Shown in pieces: positions 23,575 to 34,872 of a stretch of DNA of 64,000 nt (position 1 is the first letter of the stretch; each line of letters begins with the position of its first letter). Source of the stretch: Trametopsis cervina (taxonomy: Eukaryota > Basidiomycota > Agaricomycetes > Polyporales > Irpicaceae); contig MU278373.1 of assembly GCA_022385755.1 (NCBI GenBank), forward strand, positions 248,001 through 312,000, read 5' to 3'. The translations under genes and the position numbers were made by a program. Below the pieces are notes generated by a model. It worked only from the letters and a program-made list of their open reading frames with translations, did no database searches and had not been told where the DNA came from.

Positions 23575-24900
23575 AATTGAATTGAGGCTGATTTATGAGA
23601 TCATCGGAGGTCACGAGGGTGTTGAGGCTTCGTGGCGTCGGCTTTGTGGCTGACGACGTGCTGCAACGTGCATCTCTGGCAGACCAGTTGAACGGCTATT
23701 GACCCCCCAGTGTGAGTATATGCTGTAAGGACTACTGCGGCGATTATAACGTGTAGTGCTACCGCTCCACTGCTCTTTTCTTCTGTTAGGAGGTTTAGCA
23801 TAGACCAGCGGAAGGGTTGCTTGTGAGTGTATACTTTGTCATGCGATACAATACACCGTGTAGTGCTACCGCTCCACCGTTGTCTTCTTCCATGGTCCTT
23901 CCAGTGTTCTTCCTATGTTTCGTGTTCTTCCAGTGTTCTTTTTGGGGACACCTCGGGTTCGTCAACTCAACTCACGAAGACGTACGTACATTTATAGACT
24001 ATACACCTCGAAGACAACGATTGTGGAGACGTAAGAATTACCCCAGCACTGGTGGTACTTCTCCGCGGGGGGTTTAGCTATGTTGTTCGACGTGGATGGG
24101 ATCTACAGTACAACGCTCCACCGTTGTCTTCTTACAGTGTTCTTTGAGTGTTCTTTGAGTGTTCTTTCAGGGTTGCGTTGCAGCACTCACAGGACATTTC
24201 GGATTCGTCAACTCAACTCACGAAGGCGTCCATTTATACTACTCGAAGACGATGTGAGTGTGTGTGCGAGTGAACGCGGGTGGAAACGAACACACCCTAC
24301 TGTAGTACTTCCGCAGTCTGCGAGCTACTGCTACTGTACGTATCGTGGTTCGGCGTGGGTGGGATCTGCAGCTGGATTGAATTGTGAGATCATCGGTTTC
24401 GTAAATTAGGTCATGATTGCGCTGAGGCTTCGTGGCGTGTGCTTTGTGGCTGACGATGTGCTGCACAGTGCATCGATTGGGGTTGGCAACTCTGGTTTCG
24501 ACCATTGCTTGTGAGTACTATATATGCTGTATCACACGACTACAACGCTCCACCTCTGTATATCTTCCGGAGTTCTTTCAGGATTCTTTCAGTCAAAGAG
24601 TTGCTTGTGAGTATATGTGCTGGAAAGAGTGCAACGTGTAGTGCTACCGCTCCACAGCTGTGTTCTTCCAGTGTTCGTTTTCTTTCAGTATCAGTGTTCT
24701 TTGAATGTTCTTTTGAGGGACACCTCGGATTCGTCAAGTCAAGTCACCAAGACGTACATTCATAGACTAAAAATCCCTGCAGAAGGACGATTGTGGAGAC
24801 GAACAACCCCCAGACCCGTACTTCTTCTCCAGGAGTCGCTTACATACGCAAGCTGCTGCGGTTCGGCGTGGGTGGGATCTCCAGCTCATTGACGACATGT
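23575..24900. repeat. Degenerate interspersed/tandem repeat array
   Basis: Several motifs recur. The block aggcttcgtggcgt..ctttgtggctgacga is at 23624 and again at 24424, an offset of 800 bp. The motif gtgctaccgctccac or its variant caacgctccacc occurs at about 23751, 23859, 24112, 24541 and 24637. The block ttcgtcaactcaactcacg, or a close variant, occurs at about 23958, 24203 and 24732. The motif cgattgtggagacg is at 24018 and 24787, and ttcggcgtgggtgggatct at 24351 and 24857. Copies differ by substitutions and small indels, so the array is old. No long frame or terminal inverted repeat is visible. It looks like a decayed tandem duplication of non-coding or former mobile DNA. Confidence 0.7.
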
Positions 24901-24921
24901 TATGTTACGAGAACATTCCTC

Positions 24922-25043
24922 ATAAATCGAGGGGTACGAAAGGTATACCGTATTCTGTGGAATGTGGGGACAGTAGTATCGTTGGAAAGCGCTGCCATAA
25001 ATCGAGGGGTAGAGCATATTTTGTGGAATATGGAGACAGTAGC
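24922..25043. repeat. Two-copy direct repeat of about 50 bp
   Basis: The segment starting ataaatcgaggggta and ending gtggaatgtggggacagtag at 24922-24976 returns at 24997-25043 with substitutions and a shorter middle. It lies just after the larger repeat array and may be part of the same decayed element. Confidence 0.65.
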
Positions 25044-25232
25044 TCATGACATGACATGAAGCCACTACGCACCAACACCAACATCATTTGTTGTAAACTG
25101 TAGCGTTGCAGCGCTGCGTCGCTGCAAGCTTGTCCACATCCTCTCATTTTTCAATTTTCATTATCCAGGCACCTCGAACTCGATCTCTGATCACAGTCAG
25201 AGTTGTCCGATGATCTCATAGCGTTGCAGGAC

Positions 25233-25254
25233 AGAGAGAGAGAGAGAGAGAGAG
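25233..25254. repeat. (AG)11 microsatellite
   Basis: Eleven uninterrupted AG dinucleotides in non-coding DNA. Likely length-polymorphic; no function is implied. Confidence 0.9.
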
Positions 25255-26768
25255 CGTCATAGCCAAACTCCCGGGCTTCGAAAAGCCTAACCGCTAACCG
25301 CGGGCTGGCTATTTTCGCGTCATTTCAACCGTCGGCAGCGTCGCACGGCAAACAAAGGACGCGCCACCCACCCACGTTGGAGTTCAGATAGATTGAGAGT
25401 GGGACTGGGACTGGGATTTGGGGGGTTCGTTGAGGGTGCCGAGAGTGGATAACAGAAGCTGCGCACAGGCTGCCGAGTGTGGATACAGTGGATATGTTTG
25501 TTGCATTCGGCTTCGTATGGCTTCATCTGCCACCGACGGGGCACCAATAGCAGAAAACCAGAAGAGGGACGTCAGCTAAAATTGCACCGAAGCGCGGTTA
25601 TGCTCAGGGATCTCTCTCTCGCAGCGGGCAGCCGAGCCGGTGTTGGAGCTTGTCGGAGAAATTAAGCGCAGTTTAGACGCGTAGGAGCGTGGCGTGGCGT
25701 GGATGCGATGCCGCAGTTCGGAAATCGTCGGCTTGGCTTCGTGCGTGAAATCTTCACCAACCTCGCAGCGGTTTCGCCGAGCGCGTTTTCTGCGTATCTA
25801 TCTGCTGTATCATGAAACAGACAATTAGAGGTGAGGCGGGCGAGACCGCAAAAATTTCATGATGCAGCTCACGCGTTTTCGTTTGGCAGGCGAGGAAGAG
25901 AGACAGATAGGGCGGGCGCTGTAGTCACTCGGACCGACCGACGCTCGCTCGGTGGACAACGATTGCGATGGATGGATGCATCTCTCTCATCTCCGCCCTT
26001 GACGTCAACGGTACGAACGAGCCACCCACCGCTCACTCGGCCACCACGCGCCGTGCTCCCGCCTCTCCACTCCCAGAACCCGATGCCGAGCCATGCCTTC
26101 TTCCAGCCGTCTACCGAGGCTATTTGCATCCGCTGTCCACCCATTGTACCCACCCACCCACTCACTCGAAGCCGGTGGTGGATTAATGGCTGGCTGGCGG
26201 AGGAGCTGGGATATCATATCCATACGCTGCCCACATATCGTTTGTTTGTTTGTCGCCATTACGTATCCGGACCCTCTTGCCAAACCGAAACAGAAACCGG
26301 ACGGAGCCAACCAACCAACCAACCACTCGCGAGCCTATTCCTATCTGTGCGTTCTGTGCGTTCTGTTCTTTTATACTTTATAGGACCCGCCCGGCTTTTG
26401 GTCCTAGCTAACGCGACGAAATTTTGCAGAACGCAGAACAGAACGCTGTACTGTACGACACACCGCGGTTCTCGCCCGCACCCGCAAATCATCGTCTCGT
26501 ACGGTACCTTACCTAGAGCTCTAGACTCGCCAGTCTAAACTGGGTCCGCCCGGTTCTGTCCTGCTCAGGTTGTGCCATTCACCCATTCAGCGCGCCGTGC
26601 ATATCAGTCTTGAACTCGTACGTCCGTCGTTTCGATCATGTTTTGTTTTGTCTCCCCTCCCTCCCATCCTATCCTCTTCCACCCATCCCTCCCTTTCCCT
26701 GCTCTCGTTCCTCTTCGTCTTCGTGCCTCCGCACGCGCATTGTTGTACAGTAACCGAGAACGAGAACG

Positions 26769-29700
26769 ATGAGTGCACCGGACGCTGACCCCCCTCCCTC
26801 CTCTCCCCCTTCTCTCACAGACTCTCCTACCCTCGTCTCCTCTTCTCCCACCTCTCCTTCCTCTCCTACCACCTCTTCCTCTTCTCCCACCTCTTCTCCC
26901 CTCACTACACACCCCAACTCAAACCCCACCCTCAAGCCAAAGATGTCCGACACCTCCGACACAGACCTCCCCCCCTCCTCCTCCCACATCCACACCCACC
27001 CACACTCCGACCGTGACAGACCCCCAGGCGGGACCCGTCGGCCTGGTAACAAGACGCCGCGGAAGGTGCAGTGGGTCGGCGAGGGCGGGGATGAAGAGGG
27101 GGAGGGAGAGGGAGAGGGGGAGAGGGTGACGAGGGCGTTGGATGAGCATGGGTTGGATGTACGTTCCTCCTTCATTCCTCTGTTCTCTTTCTCTTTGTTG
27201 AGTGCAAACCGAGTGCTGATGTGGATTTGTGTACAGTTGGAACCACTCGAAACCCTAACAGACGCACTAGAGAAACACCGTTCGCGCTCCCCCCCTTCCT
27301 CCTCTTCCCTCCCCATCCCTCCCATTCCGCTCCCCCTCCTATTCCCCGTAACCTCGCGCACCGCCCAACTCGCCCAGAATCAGAATGAGGACAGGAAGCC
27401 GACCCGCGACGTAGCAGGCGAGACGTGGATCGGCGCAGACGAGACAGCTGGTTTACCGCGCGTCTCGTCTCCCTCTGCCTCCTCTCCCACCTCTTCTACT
27501 TCCCAACCACAAACCCAACAAGAGGGGAAGAAGAAAGGATTCTGGGCCCGCCTCTTCCCCCCCTCCTCCTCCTCCACCTCAGACCAAGATGAGGATATAG
27601 AGCACATAGCAGAATCACACCACGCGCCCCGTCTAGGCCGCGGCGTCCTCTCGACCCTCTTGACGTTATACGACGCAGCAGGGGGTAGTAGCACCCCCGG
27701 GACGTTGACGCCTGCGTCTGCGAGCGGGAGGAGTGCTAGGAGTTCGTTTGATGATCTTTCGTCGGGAGGGAGACAGGGACAGGGACGGGGAGGGAGGGGA
27801 CAGGGGAGGTTGAGGAGGGCTGCGTCAAGCGTGAGCTCGTTCTCCACCACCAATTCCTCCGACCCTCCAAACGCGAAGCAGGGGAGTTGGCGCAAAGGGT
27901 TCCCATTCCAAAACACCACCACAGCCACAGCCACATCCACAGGCGTCGGAGCAGGAGGCGGAAGCGCAGACAGAACAGGAGGCAAAGGAGCAAACGGAGC
28001 AGGAGTGTTCGGCGCGCTCGTGGCGGGGACAGCTGGGTTGTCGGGGGTGGCTGCGCCTGCTGCGAGCGGGCTTGCGCCGAGTTTGGGGAGGGGGTTTCGG
28101 TTGTCTAGGTGAGTTTTCTACGCGTTTTCTGTGCGGGTTTGGGTTTTTTTGGGTTGGCGAGAGGGTTTAGAGTAGAAGGCGGGGAAGAGGGGGGAGGGGG
28201 AGGGGGGGATTTTGATTTTGATTTTGATTTTGATTTTGCGAGAGAGGGATGGAAGTGGACGCGTTTCGATTTTGATTTCGCTGCGCGAGCATGGGCGATG
28301 ATGTTACCATGAGAGCGATAGAAGCATCGCTCGTCTTCTCTCCTTTCTTTCGCTTGGCTTGGCTTCGTTCCATTTCTTTCTCGCCCCGCCCCGCCCTAAG
28401 CGACCGAAGCTGATCTCCCCGCCCTCCCTCCAGATACTCACTCGACGTCGACACAGACCTCCCTACCACCCTCACCGCGCCCACCCGCCCACTAAGCGTA
28501 CACTTCGACTCCCCCTCCTCCTCCCACGCCCACGAGCACCAAACGCACGACCATACGCGTTCGCCCTCGTCCTCCCGCTCGCCCTCGCGTTCGTCTACCT
28601 CTTCGACTCCTTCGCCCTCCACGCCCTCGCCGTCGTCGATCCCCGGTACGCCGATGGGCACAGGGACGCCGATGGTGATGCTCGACCGCACGGGCACAGG
28701 TACGCCGATGGTGATGCTCGACCGCACGGGCACAGGGACGCCGATGCTCAACCGCGGCACGACGCGCAAACCCTGGACCGGCGTTTTGAAACTCAAGGAC
28801 TTGCCGAAGAGGGGCTGGAGCAGGACGCCGGCGAGTACCCCCGGGACGCCTACTGATTTCGAGGATTGGGTGTCGGAGAAGGAGAAGGATGAGATGAGGC
28901 GCGAAGAGGATGTTAAGAAGAAGGAGAAGAGGAGGCGGAGGAAGAAGGTCGAGGTCTTCGTGCGTTTCCCCTCTTTTCATCCGTTCGCTGCTGCGCAGCT
29001 CACGCTCACGCCCCGCCCACAGATAACACGACACGTCGCCGAGATCCTCGCGCGTCACGAATTCATCTGCAAGCTCGCGCGGGCCATCATGATGTTCGGC
29101 GGGCCGTCGCACCGGCTGCAAGCGCAAGTGCAGGCGACCGCGCGCGTGCTCGACGTCGAGCTCTCGTGCATGTACCTGCCGGATATGATGTTGATATCGT
29201 TTGATGATAGTAGCACGGGGACGAGCAATATTAAGTTGGTCAGGCAGGGAGGCGCGTTTAATATCGCGAAGTTGCAGGAGGTGCATAAGGTTTATTGGAA
29301 GGTGCGTTCCGAGCGTAGCGAGGTCCTTCCTCGTGCGATGCGATGTGAAGTGTGTGCTGATGAGAATTTGGGGGGAACAGGTGATACACGACGACGTATC
29401 GGTGAAAGACGCGTCGTCGACGCTGGACACGCTGATGCGCAACCCGTCGCTGTACAACAAATGGCAGCTGATCTTCTTCGGCGGGATGTGCAGCGCGACG
29501 ATCTGCAGCGTGTCGTTCAACGGGTCGTTCATCGACTCGCTCGTCTCGTTCCCGCTTGGGTGTTTGTTGATCGTGATTCAGCTGTTCGCGAACACGCATG
29601 AGCTGTATTCGAACGTGTTTGAGATCACGGTGGCGACCCTGTTTAGCTTTATTGCGGCTGCGCTCGGCGAGTCGAGGTATTTTTGTTATTCGGCGATTGC

Positions 29701-30747
29701 TTCGTCGTCGGTGGTGCTTATCCTCCCCGTGAGCACTATTCTTTCACACTCCCGCTCACGATCCTGATATTTTTCAATCGCGCCAGGGCTACATCATCCT
29801 CTGCGGCAGCCTCGAGCTCTCCTCACACAACATCGTCTCCGGCGCAGTGCGCGTCTGCTTCTCCGTCATCTACTCCCTCTTCCTCGGTTCGTCTCCCCTC
29901 CCTCCCCTTCCCCTCTCTCCCGCTAACAAAAAATTTGCACGCAGGCTTCGGACTAGCGATCGGCTCCTCAGCCTTCTCCAAGATCTCAAACCACCCGCTC
30001 CAGAACTCGGACGACCTCACGTGTGCGCTGAGCCATCCACCTGGGGCACCGTGGTATCAGCAGACGCCGTCGTTGTGGTGGGGTGAGTCTATTCATATTT
30101 CGTGTGCACTGGAGCAGGGTGTGCTGATTGTGTTGTGGGGTCGATAGCGTTCTTGACGGTCCCGATGTATTCGCTGTGGCTTAGTTTGCGGTTCTATGCG
30201 CCGTATAACAGGAAAGAACTGGTGAGTCCTCCCCACGTTTTTACGACGTCGAGCTGTTATTGATGTGGTATTGGAACGGTTAGCCGCTGCTGGTGGGGAT
30301 CTCGTGTATAGGATGGGCGTGCAACCACTTCACGGGGCTCAAGTTCCGCAACCAGAGCGATATCTCGGCGGCCGTGGGCGCGCTCGCCGTCGGGTTCGTC
30401 TCGAACTTGTACGCGCGGTTCTTCCACGGGAACGCGTTCGTCATCATGGTTTGTCTCCCCATCCTCTCTAATTTCCCTACCGAGCGCTGAACTGACGTTC
30501 CTCGCGCGCGCAGATAACAGGCATCCTCTTCCAACTGCCCTCAGGCGTAGCGAACGGCGGACTCTTCACCTTCGTCTCAAAACAGGACGCAGGCCAGTCC
30601 TCGTCCGACGTGTACCTCTCCGGGTTCCAGACCGCGCTGCAGCTCGTGTCTGTCGCGATTGGCCTGACGGTGGGCCTGGGGATCTCGCTTGTGCTGGTGT
30701 TTCCGATTCAGTCGAGGAGGAGGGCTGCGGGGATCTTTAGTTTGTGA
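26769..30747 (+). CDS. PRM10/ThrE-type multispanning membrane protein
   Basis: About eight exons give a protein of roughly 1,000 aa. The first ~560 residues are disordered (Ser/Pro/Thr), starting MSAPDADPPP, with the motif RRPGNKTPRKVQWV and a 12-residue tandem repeat. A basic helix (DEMRREEDVKKKEKRRRR) leads into the conserved domain: HEFICKLARAIMMFGGPSHRLQ, LSCMYLPDMMLISF, then about ten hydrophobic segments (SFIDSLVSFPLGCLLIVIQLFA to LGISLVLVFPIQ). This is the ThrE family, two modules with an N-terminal hydrolase-like half, which includes yeast pheromone-regulated Prm10 and bacterial threonine exporters. Transport of small amino acids is inferred only. Intron 2 (about 28110-28433) is over 300 nt, far longer than its neighbours, and holds a TTTTGA repeat. 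The N-terminal start is the first ATG after a pyrimidine-rich leader. Confidence 0.8.
28209..28238. repeat. (TTTTGA)n hexanucleotide repeat inside an intron
   Basis: About five TTTTGA units in the long second intron of the ThrE-family gene, followed by the same motif again near 28267. It follows a G-rich run. Probably a simple-repeat expansion that lengthened the intron. Confidence 0.85.
28657..28749 (+). repeat. 36-nt in-frame tandem repeat in a CDS
   Basis: Two full 36-nt units (28657-28692, 28693-28728) and a partial third encode GTGTPMVMLDRT repeated within the disordered N-terminal half of the ThrE-family protein. The units differ by one base. The number of copies can change without breaking the frame. 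Confidence 0.9.
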
Positions 30748-31253
30748 AAACCCCACGCCGCCGTTGTTTTTTGTTTTTGTTTTCTGTTTTTCTGCTTTAG
30801 TGCTTCATATCTTGGACAGTCCTCGCTCGCTCGCTCGCATTCACTCACTCACTCACATAGACGTCCGCATCACGCATACTTACAACCATAGAGATCTCCC
30901 ATCCATCCATCCATACATCCATACTTGCATCCGGGGCGAACGAAAAACCGCACACCCTCCCCTTCTCTCTTTCCTCTTGTTCGTGTTCTCGCCCCGTCGT
31001 TTTCCCTCCCAAACATCCAGCTAGTATTTTGTAGAATAAAATCGGACTTTGCACATTTGTACATGCAGCATCTTTCTTTTCCTTTTTCCTTTCGTGGTAA
31101 TTCTGTAGAAGTGTAATTCGTACGGTTCGAACCAATAGAAGTGTCCAGTGGTGCTCGATGTCTTACAACGAATATTCGCATGCTTGTGCTACAATTACAA
31201 TGAGCTCGGATGCAAGGCCGAGGCCGTGCATCGCCGCCACCGTAAGTTCTGGT
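30748..31253. other. Convergent 3' spacer
   Basis: Spacer between the 3' ends of the ThrE-family and ATL1 genes. It has a T-rich run after 30760, a ctcgctcgctcgctcg / actcactcactcac simple repeat near 30825-30857 and no exon. A perfect B-box-like ggttcgaacc occurs at 31126 but lacks an A box. Confidence 0.5.
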
Positions 31254-31868
31254 TCACTCATCCTGCGCCGGCTCCTCATCCTCATCCACCTCGCTAGGTG
31301 CAGCCGGTACATCAACCTCGACAGTGCCCGGGTCAGGAAACCAGCCCCACGTCCCAAGATCCACGCGGAACTCGCCCGTCCGGCCAACAGTCACCTCAAC
31401 GCCCTCGGCCTCCAGCGCCTCCTTCTGGCGTTCTGCCCCGTTCGTACCGGGGCCGCGCGAGGATATCGTACCGTTGGATCCTAGGACGCGCTGCCATGGG
31501 ACGGGCGGGACTAGGCCTGGGGTGAGGAATTTGAGGGCTGTAGCATGTCCGAGTCAGCCACTCTGAAGAAAAAAAAGGAGGATGACGAGGGGACGGGCGT
31601 ACCCTGTCCGACGTGGCGCGAGTGCCTCGGCATGCCGATTAACCGTGCGATGTGGCCTGCAGAATGCACTTGCCGTCAGCCGCTGCTGTAGGGGTTTGTG
31701 GCCCCCGTTCTGCTTTGGGACGTACCGTAGCTGGTCACTTTTTGCGGAGGGATCTGCCGGACGACATTATACACCTGCAGGAAACTCGCTATCAGATATT
31801 ATTTTTAAACTTGCGATGTATTGCTGGATGTTGCACCGTACAGCAGCATGGAATTCTGCACTGTCCAT
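31254..31868 (-). CDS. ATL1: Alkyltransferase-like protein (ATL, MGMT-related)
   Basis: Four short exons give a protein of about 140 aa: MDSAEFHAA, then VYNVVRQIPPQKVTSYG, then HIARLIGMPRHSRHVGQ, then ALKFLTPGLVPPVPWQRVLGSNGTISSRGPGTNGAERQKEALEAEGVEV. This is the DNA-binding fold of O6-alkylguanine-DNA alkyltransferase with helix-turn-helix and arginine finger (PRHSR). The reactive Cys motif PCHR is replaced by PWQR (Trp codon at 31494-31496), so it cannot take over alkyl groups. In S. pombe, Atl1 binds alkylated guanine without repairing it and hands it to nucleotide excision repair; I infer the same role. The C-terminus has an acidic extension (EVDEDEEPAQDE). Introns are short with gtacgg, gtacgt and gtacgc donors. 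The likely promoter lies between 31868 and 32092, shared with the oxidoreductase gene. Confidence 0.88.
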
Positions 31869-32091
31869 CGCAGGACGAATCTGTGTGAACTTGTGAACAG
31901 GGAGGAACAGGTGGCTTAGTCAGCCGCTGTGATGCTCGTGCCGGGTAATTGGATAAAGCCAAATTCTTAGATCATGGGGCCGTGGGTTATCAGATAGCCA
32001 CGGGCGGCAATAAACATTTAACGGTTGGGGTCGGGATTTACACACCAGCTCGTCCCCCGTCTCTCTCATCGTCGTTGGACGCAGTCAAAGC

Positions 32092-33762
32092 ATGGTCGCT
32101 CCCCGGACTGTCGTGGTGTTGGGCGCGTCGTATGGCGGCGAGTCTCAATAATTAGTGAAAGTGTTTACAGAGCTCAGACAAGTTGTTTTCCTCAGGCGTA
32201 CGTGCGGCGCAGATACTCGCCCAGGGCCTGCCGGAAGGATGGAGAGTGGTTCTTATAGACAGGAACACGCATATGAACCACCTATACGTCCTTCCACGCG
32301 TAGCTTCCCTCCCTCAGCACGCGCACAAAGCGTTCATTCCCTACACACACATCCTCGGAAAGCCATCTGACACTGCGGACGCTGGAGAGACGACGGAGAG
32401 GCACATCTCCCTTCACGCAGAAGTCACTTCGATATCGCTGCACTCTTTGACTCTATCGAAAGCTTTCCCGGAGCACGGAATCAGCGGCGAGCAACCGACG
32501 TTGCAGTTCGACTATATGGTGTACGCTCTTGGCAGCCACTTACCTGCGCCGATCAACCTGTGGGGTCCTGCGCACGAAGATGAGAGCGGGTTCTCGCATG
32601 ATGGCTCCAAGAGCAACGGTATTCATTGGCTAGAGAGGTTCCGCTCGAGACTGGAGGTGTCACGGAGTGTCGTGATTGTCGGTGGAGGTGCACTTGGAAT
32701 ACGTATGTAACATCTCTATCTTCGCGCATGAGCAGCATCTGACAATTGACTCATTACCCAGAATTTGCTTCGGACATTGTGGATATCTTCCCTGGCACGA
32801 GAGTGACTTTACTGCACTCTCGTTCACAACTGCTTCCACGGTTCGATATCGCGATGCATGATGAAAGTGCGTGCTATATTATACGAGCGGCGGGTGTCTA
32901 ACTCACCGATCTTTGCTTAGTACTATCCACTCTCACTGGTATGGGAGTGAAGGTTGTGCTTGGCGAACGGCTCGACTTGAGTTCACCTCCGAAAGTCACC
33001 ACGAACGCTGAGGGGCAACCAGAACGCGTCGTCCGCACGCAAAGCGGTAAAGAGCTTCAGGCAGGGCTTGTGGTATGTCACATCATACGGACGGGTCGTA
33101 GTTGGCTCTTACTGAAGTATCATAGTTGCTTTGCACAGGCCAGACACCAAACACCGGCATGATGCGGGAGATGCTGCCTGACAGCATCGTGCCGGACGGA
33201 CCGTCGAAGAGCATGGTTGGGGTAAAACGGACGATGCAGGTGGCTGTTCCTGTATTAGACTCTAGTGATCTCCTGGAGGATTCCGTCGAGAATGAAGACG
33301 AGGACGAAGACGAAGACGATGATGCGGACCTTCGCGCAGTGCACCCGCATATATTCGCAGTAGGCGATGCGGCGGACGCATTCGGCGCGATCAAGGCTGG
33401 CCATACTGCATACTACCAGGTTAGTCGTGTGCCGAATACGATATGGGGTAGAAGGCTCACACTGTGTAGGCCGAGGTAGCGGCACGCAACATCCTCAAAC
33501 TTATCTCGCAGGCGTCGCCCGACATCGAGCTTGAGCGGTACTTCCCTGGCGAACCCGCTATCAAGGTTTCATTAGGACTGGTAAGCAGTATTCGGAATGC
33601 TCAATGCGTCCTCGGTCATATTTAACCTTGGAATAGCACAAAGCCGTGTATCAGGTGCAGGGTGCCGTCGGGACGAAGACAGACGTGGCTGAGGACTTGG
33701 ATGCTCCACTTATGTGGAAGATGTGTGGTATAGAACCAACGGAGGAGGCGATGCGACTTTAA
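32092..33762 (+). CDS. AIF/FSP1-like FAD-dependent NAD(P)H oxidoreductase
   Basis: About seven exons give roughly 420 aa. The N-terminus, MVAPRTVVVLGASYGGVRAAQ, is the FAD-binding Rossmann motif (GxxxGG type). A second dinucleotide motif, VVIVGGGALGI, at about residue 190 binds NAD(P)H, and HPHIFAVGDAADAFGAIKAGHTAY is the C-terminal FAD-contact block. This order is that of AMID/FSP1 (AIFM2) proteins, which pass electrons from NAD(P)H to quinones; the quinone role is inferred. There is no mitochondrial leader or membrane anchor. An acidic insert (ENEDEDEDEDDDADL) precedes the last FAD motif. The first intron (32138-32195) begins with GC (gcgagt): the downstream GT would lose the GGVRAAQ frame. 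It is divergent from ATL1 over 223 bp. Confidence 0.85.
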
Positions 33763-34872
33763 TAGGCTTCTTGCACCGCTGAATCCCGAGTAACGGTCTG
33801 GACTGGTATGTATTTGGGGCTGTGGTACGGGCACACGAGACGTAATTTATCGCATAGAAGTTTCCAAATTCTCACCGACTGTTTGTTTTAGTATAGCGAC
33901 ATGCCTGAAGTGCCTCCAATGGGGTTCAGCGGCGTATGAACGACCTGAATTGTTTGTATTGCGAGTGGGGACGAGCTCCGGAACGCGAGTGCACAAGACT
34001 CCCTGACCGCTGGTAGTAAACCAAGCGAACCATGGTGACTATATGCTGCGCTGCTCAGCATCCTTCTTCCACCTATTGTAGGAGCAAATTTAGCTGAACG
34101 TCTGAAGCTAATATCGGCGGAATACGAGCACGACAACTGAACTCTGGCCCGTCGTAGCTCTTCCGTTTCTCTTGATCTGCACTGAACTATGTCCAGCTGT
34201 CGTTTTGGTACGGATGCACCCGCCTCTGAAGAGGCCTAATGTCCTGCCCGGTCATCCGGAGAAGGAGGATTGTAACAACTCTTCCGGTTGAAGGTTCCGG
34301 GAGCACGATAGCCTTACGTGTGCAACGGTACCAGTTATAGACATAGCGAAGATGTTCGTCGAAGAATCGCTGAAAAGGCTTCTTGCGAAGTTGTGCCGAC
34401 ATCGTGTGAGCTAGCTATGCTAGTGGTTGCACTCTGAAGTTGGAAAACACCGCGGATCTTGAACCTATTCCTATTCCGTCCATCCTCTAGAGGCTCTTTC
34501 GTGTCCCGAAAGCCTCCCTGCGGGTGAGAAATCTGGAAAAAATCACAGAATCGTAGACAGACACTTGCTATGATTTGAATGCTAAAATACCTTGCACAAT
34601 TGAAGTACACACACTAATCCATGCAGGGCGCAAGTGTTCGCGGGGATTCGTGCCGCTGTCGAACGCAGAACTGCGATCCGCGCACGCCGCACAAAGCAGT
34701 ATTCATTCTCGACGACAGATCGCTATAATTGCTCAAGCAAGTGAAACAATATAGGGTGTGCTAGAAGGGTATATAAAGCTCACCTCGAGAGGCAGGGAAA
34801 GGGCATTCAGCAACTCGCTTCAGCAGCACCCCTCAAACTCACACAACCTCTCTCATCTTACCAACAAACAGA
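33763..34872. other. 1.1-kb stretch without a recognised gene
   Basis: No exon with family resemblance was found on either strand. The right end is the promoter and 5' leader of the SMP-domain gene, with a TATA box at 34772 and a CT-rich leader ending accaacaaacag before its ATG. The rest shows no repeat structure. Confidence 0.45.
34772..34777 (+). promoter_or_regulatory. TATA box of the SMP-domain gene
   Basis: The sequence gggtatataaagctcacc lies about 100 bp before the ATG at 34873. A clear TATA box is rare in this window and suggests regulated, possibly high, expression of the small stress-type protein. Confidence 0.6.

Larger units (their letters stand above)
23335..26768. other. 3.4-kb gene-poor region with repeats and a long leader
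   Basis: I find no supported gene here. The left part has the NUP84 3' UTR. The middle (23575-24900) is a degenerate repeat array and 24922-25043 a smaller duplication; both are listed separately. A GA microsatellite sits at 25233. The right part, about 25800-26768, is GC-rich with pyrimidine runs and CCAA repeats near 26305, and probably holds the promoter and 5' leader of the membrane-protein gene at 26769. Open frames there are low-complexity chance frames. Confidence 0.45.

Noticed and set aside
26640..27150. Long minus-strand frames over the start of the ThrE-family gene
   Set aside because: They are low-complexity shadows (Gly/Arg/Glu runs) of the plus-strand Ser/Pro-rich exon, with no family resemblance.
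31121..31140. B-box-like ggttcgaacc suggesting a tRNA gene
   Set aside because: No A box, no acceptor stem and no cloverleaf in the 80 bases before it.
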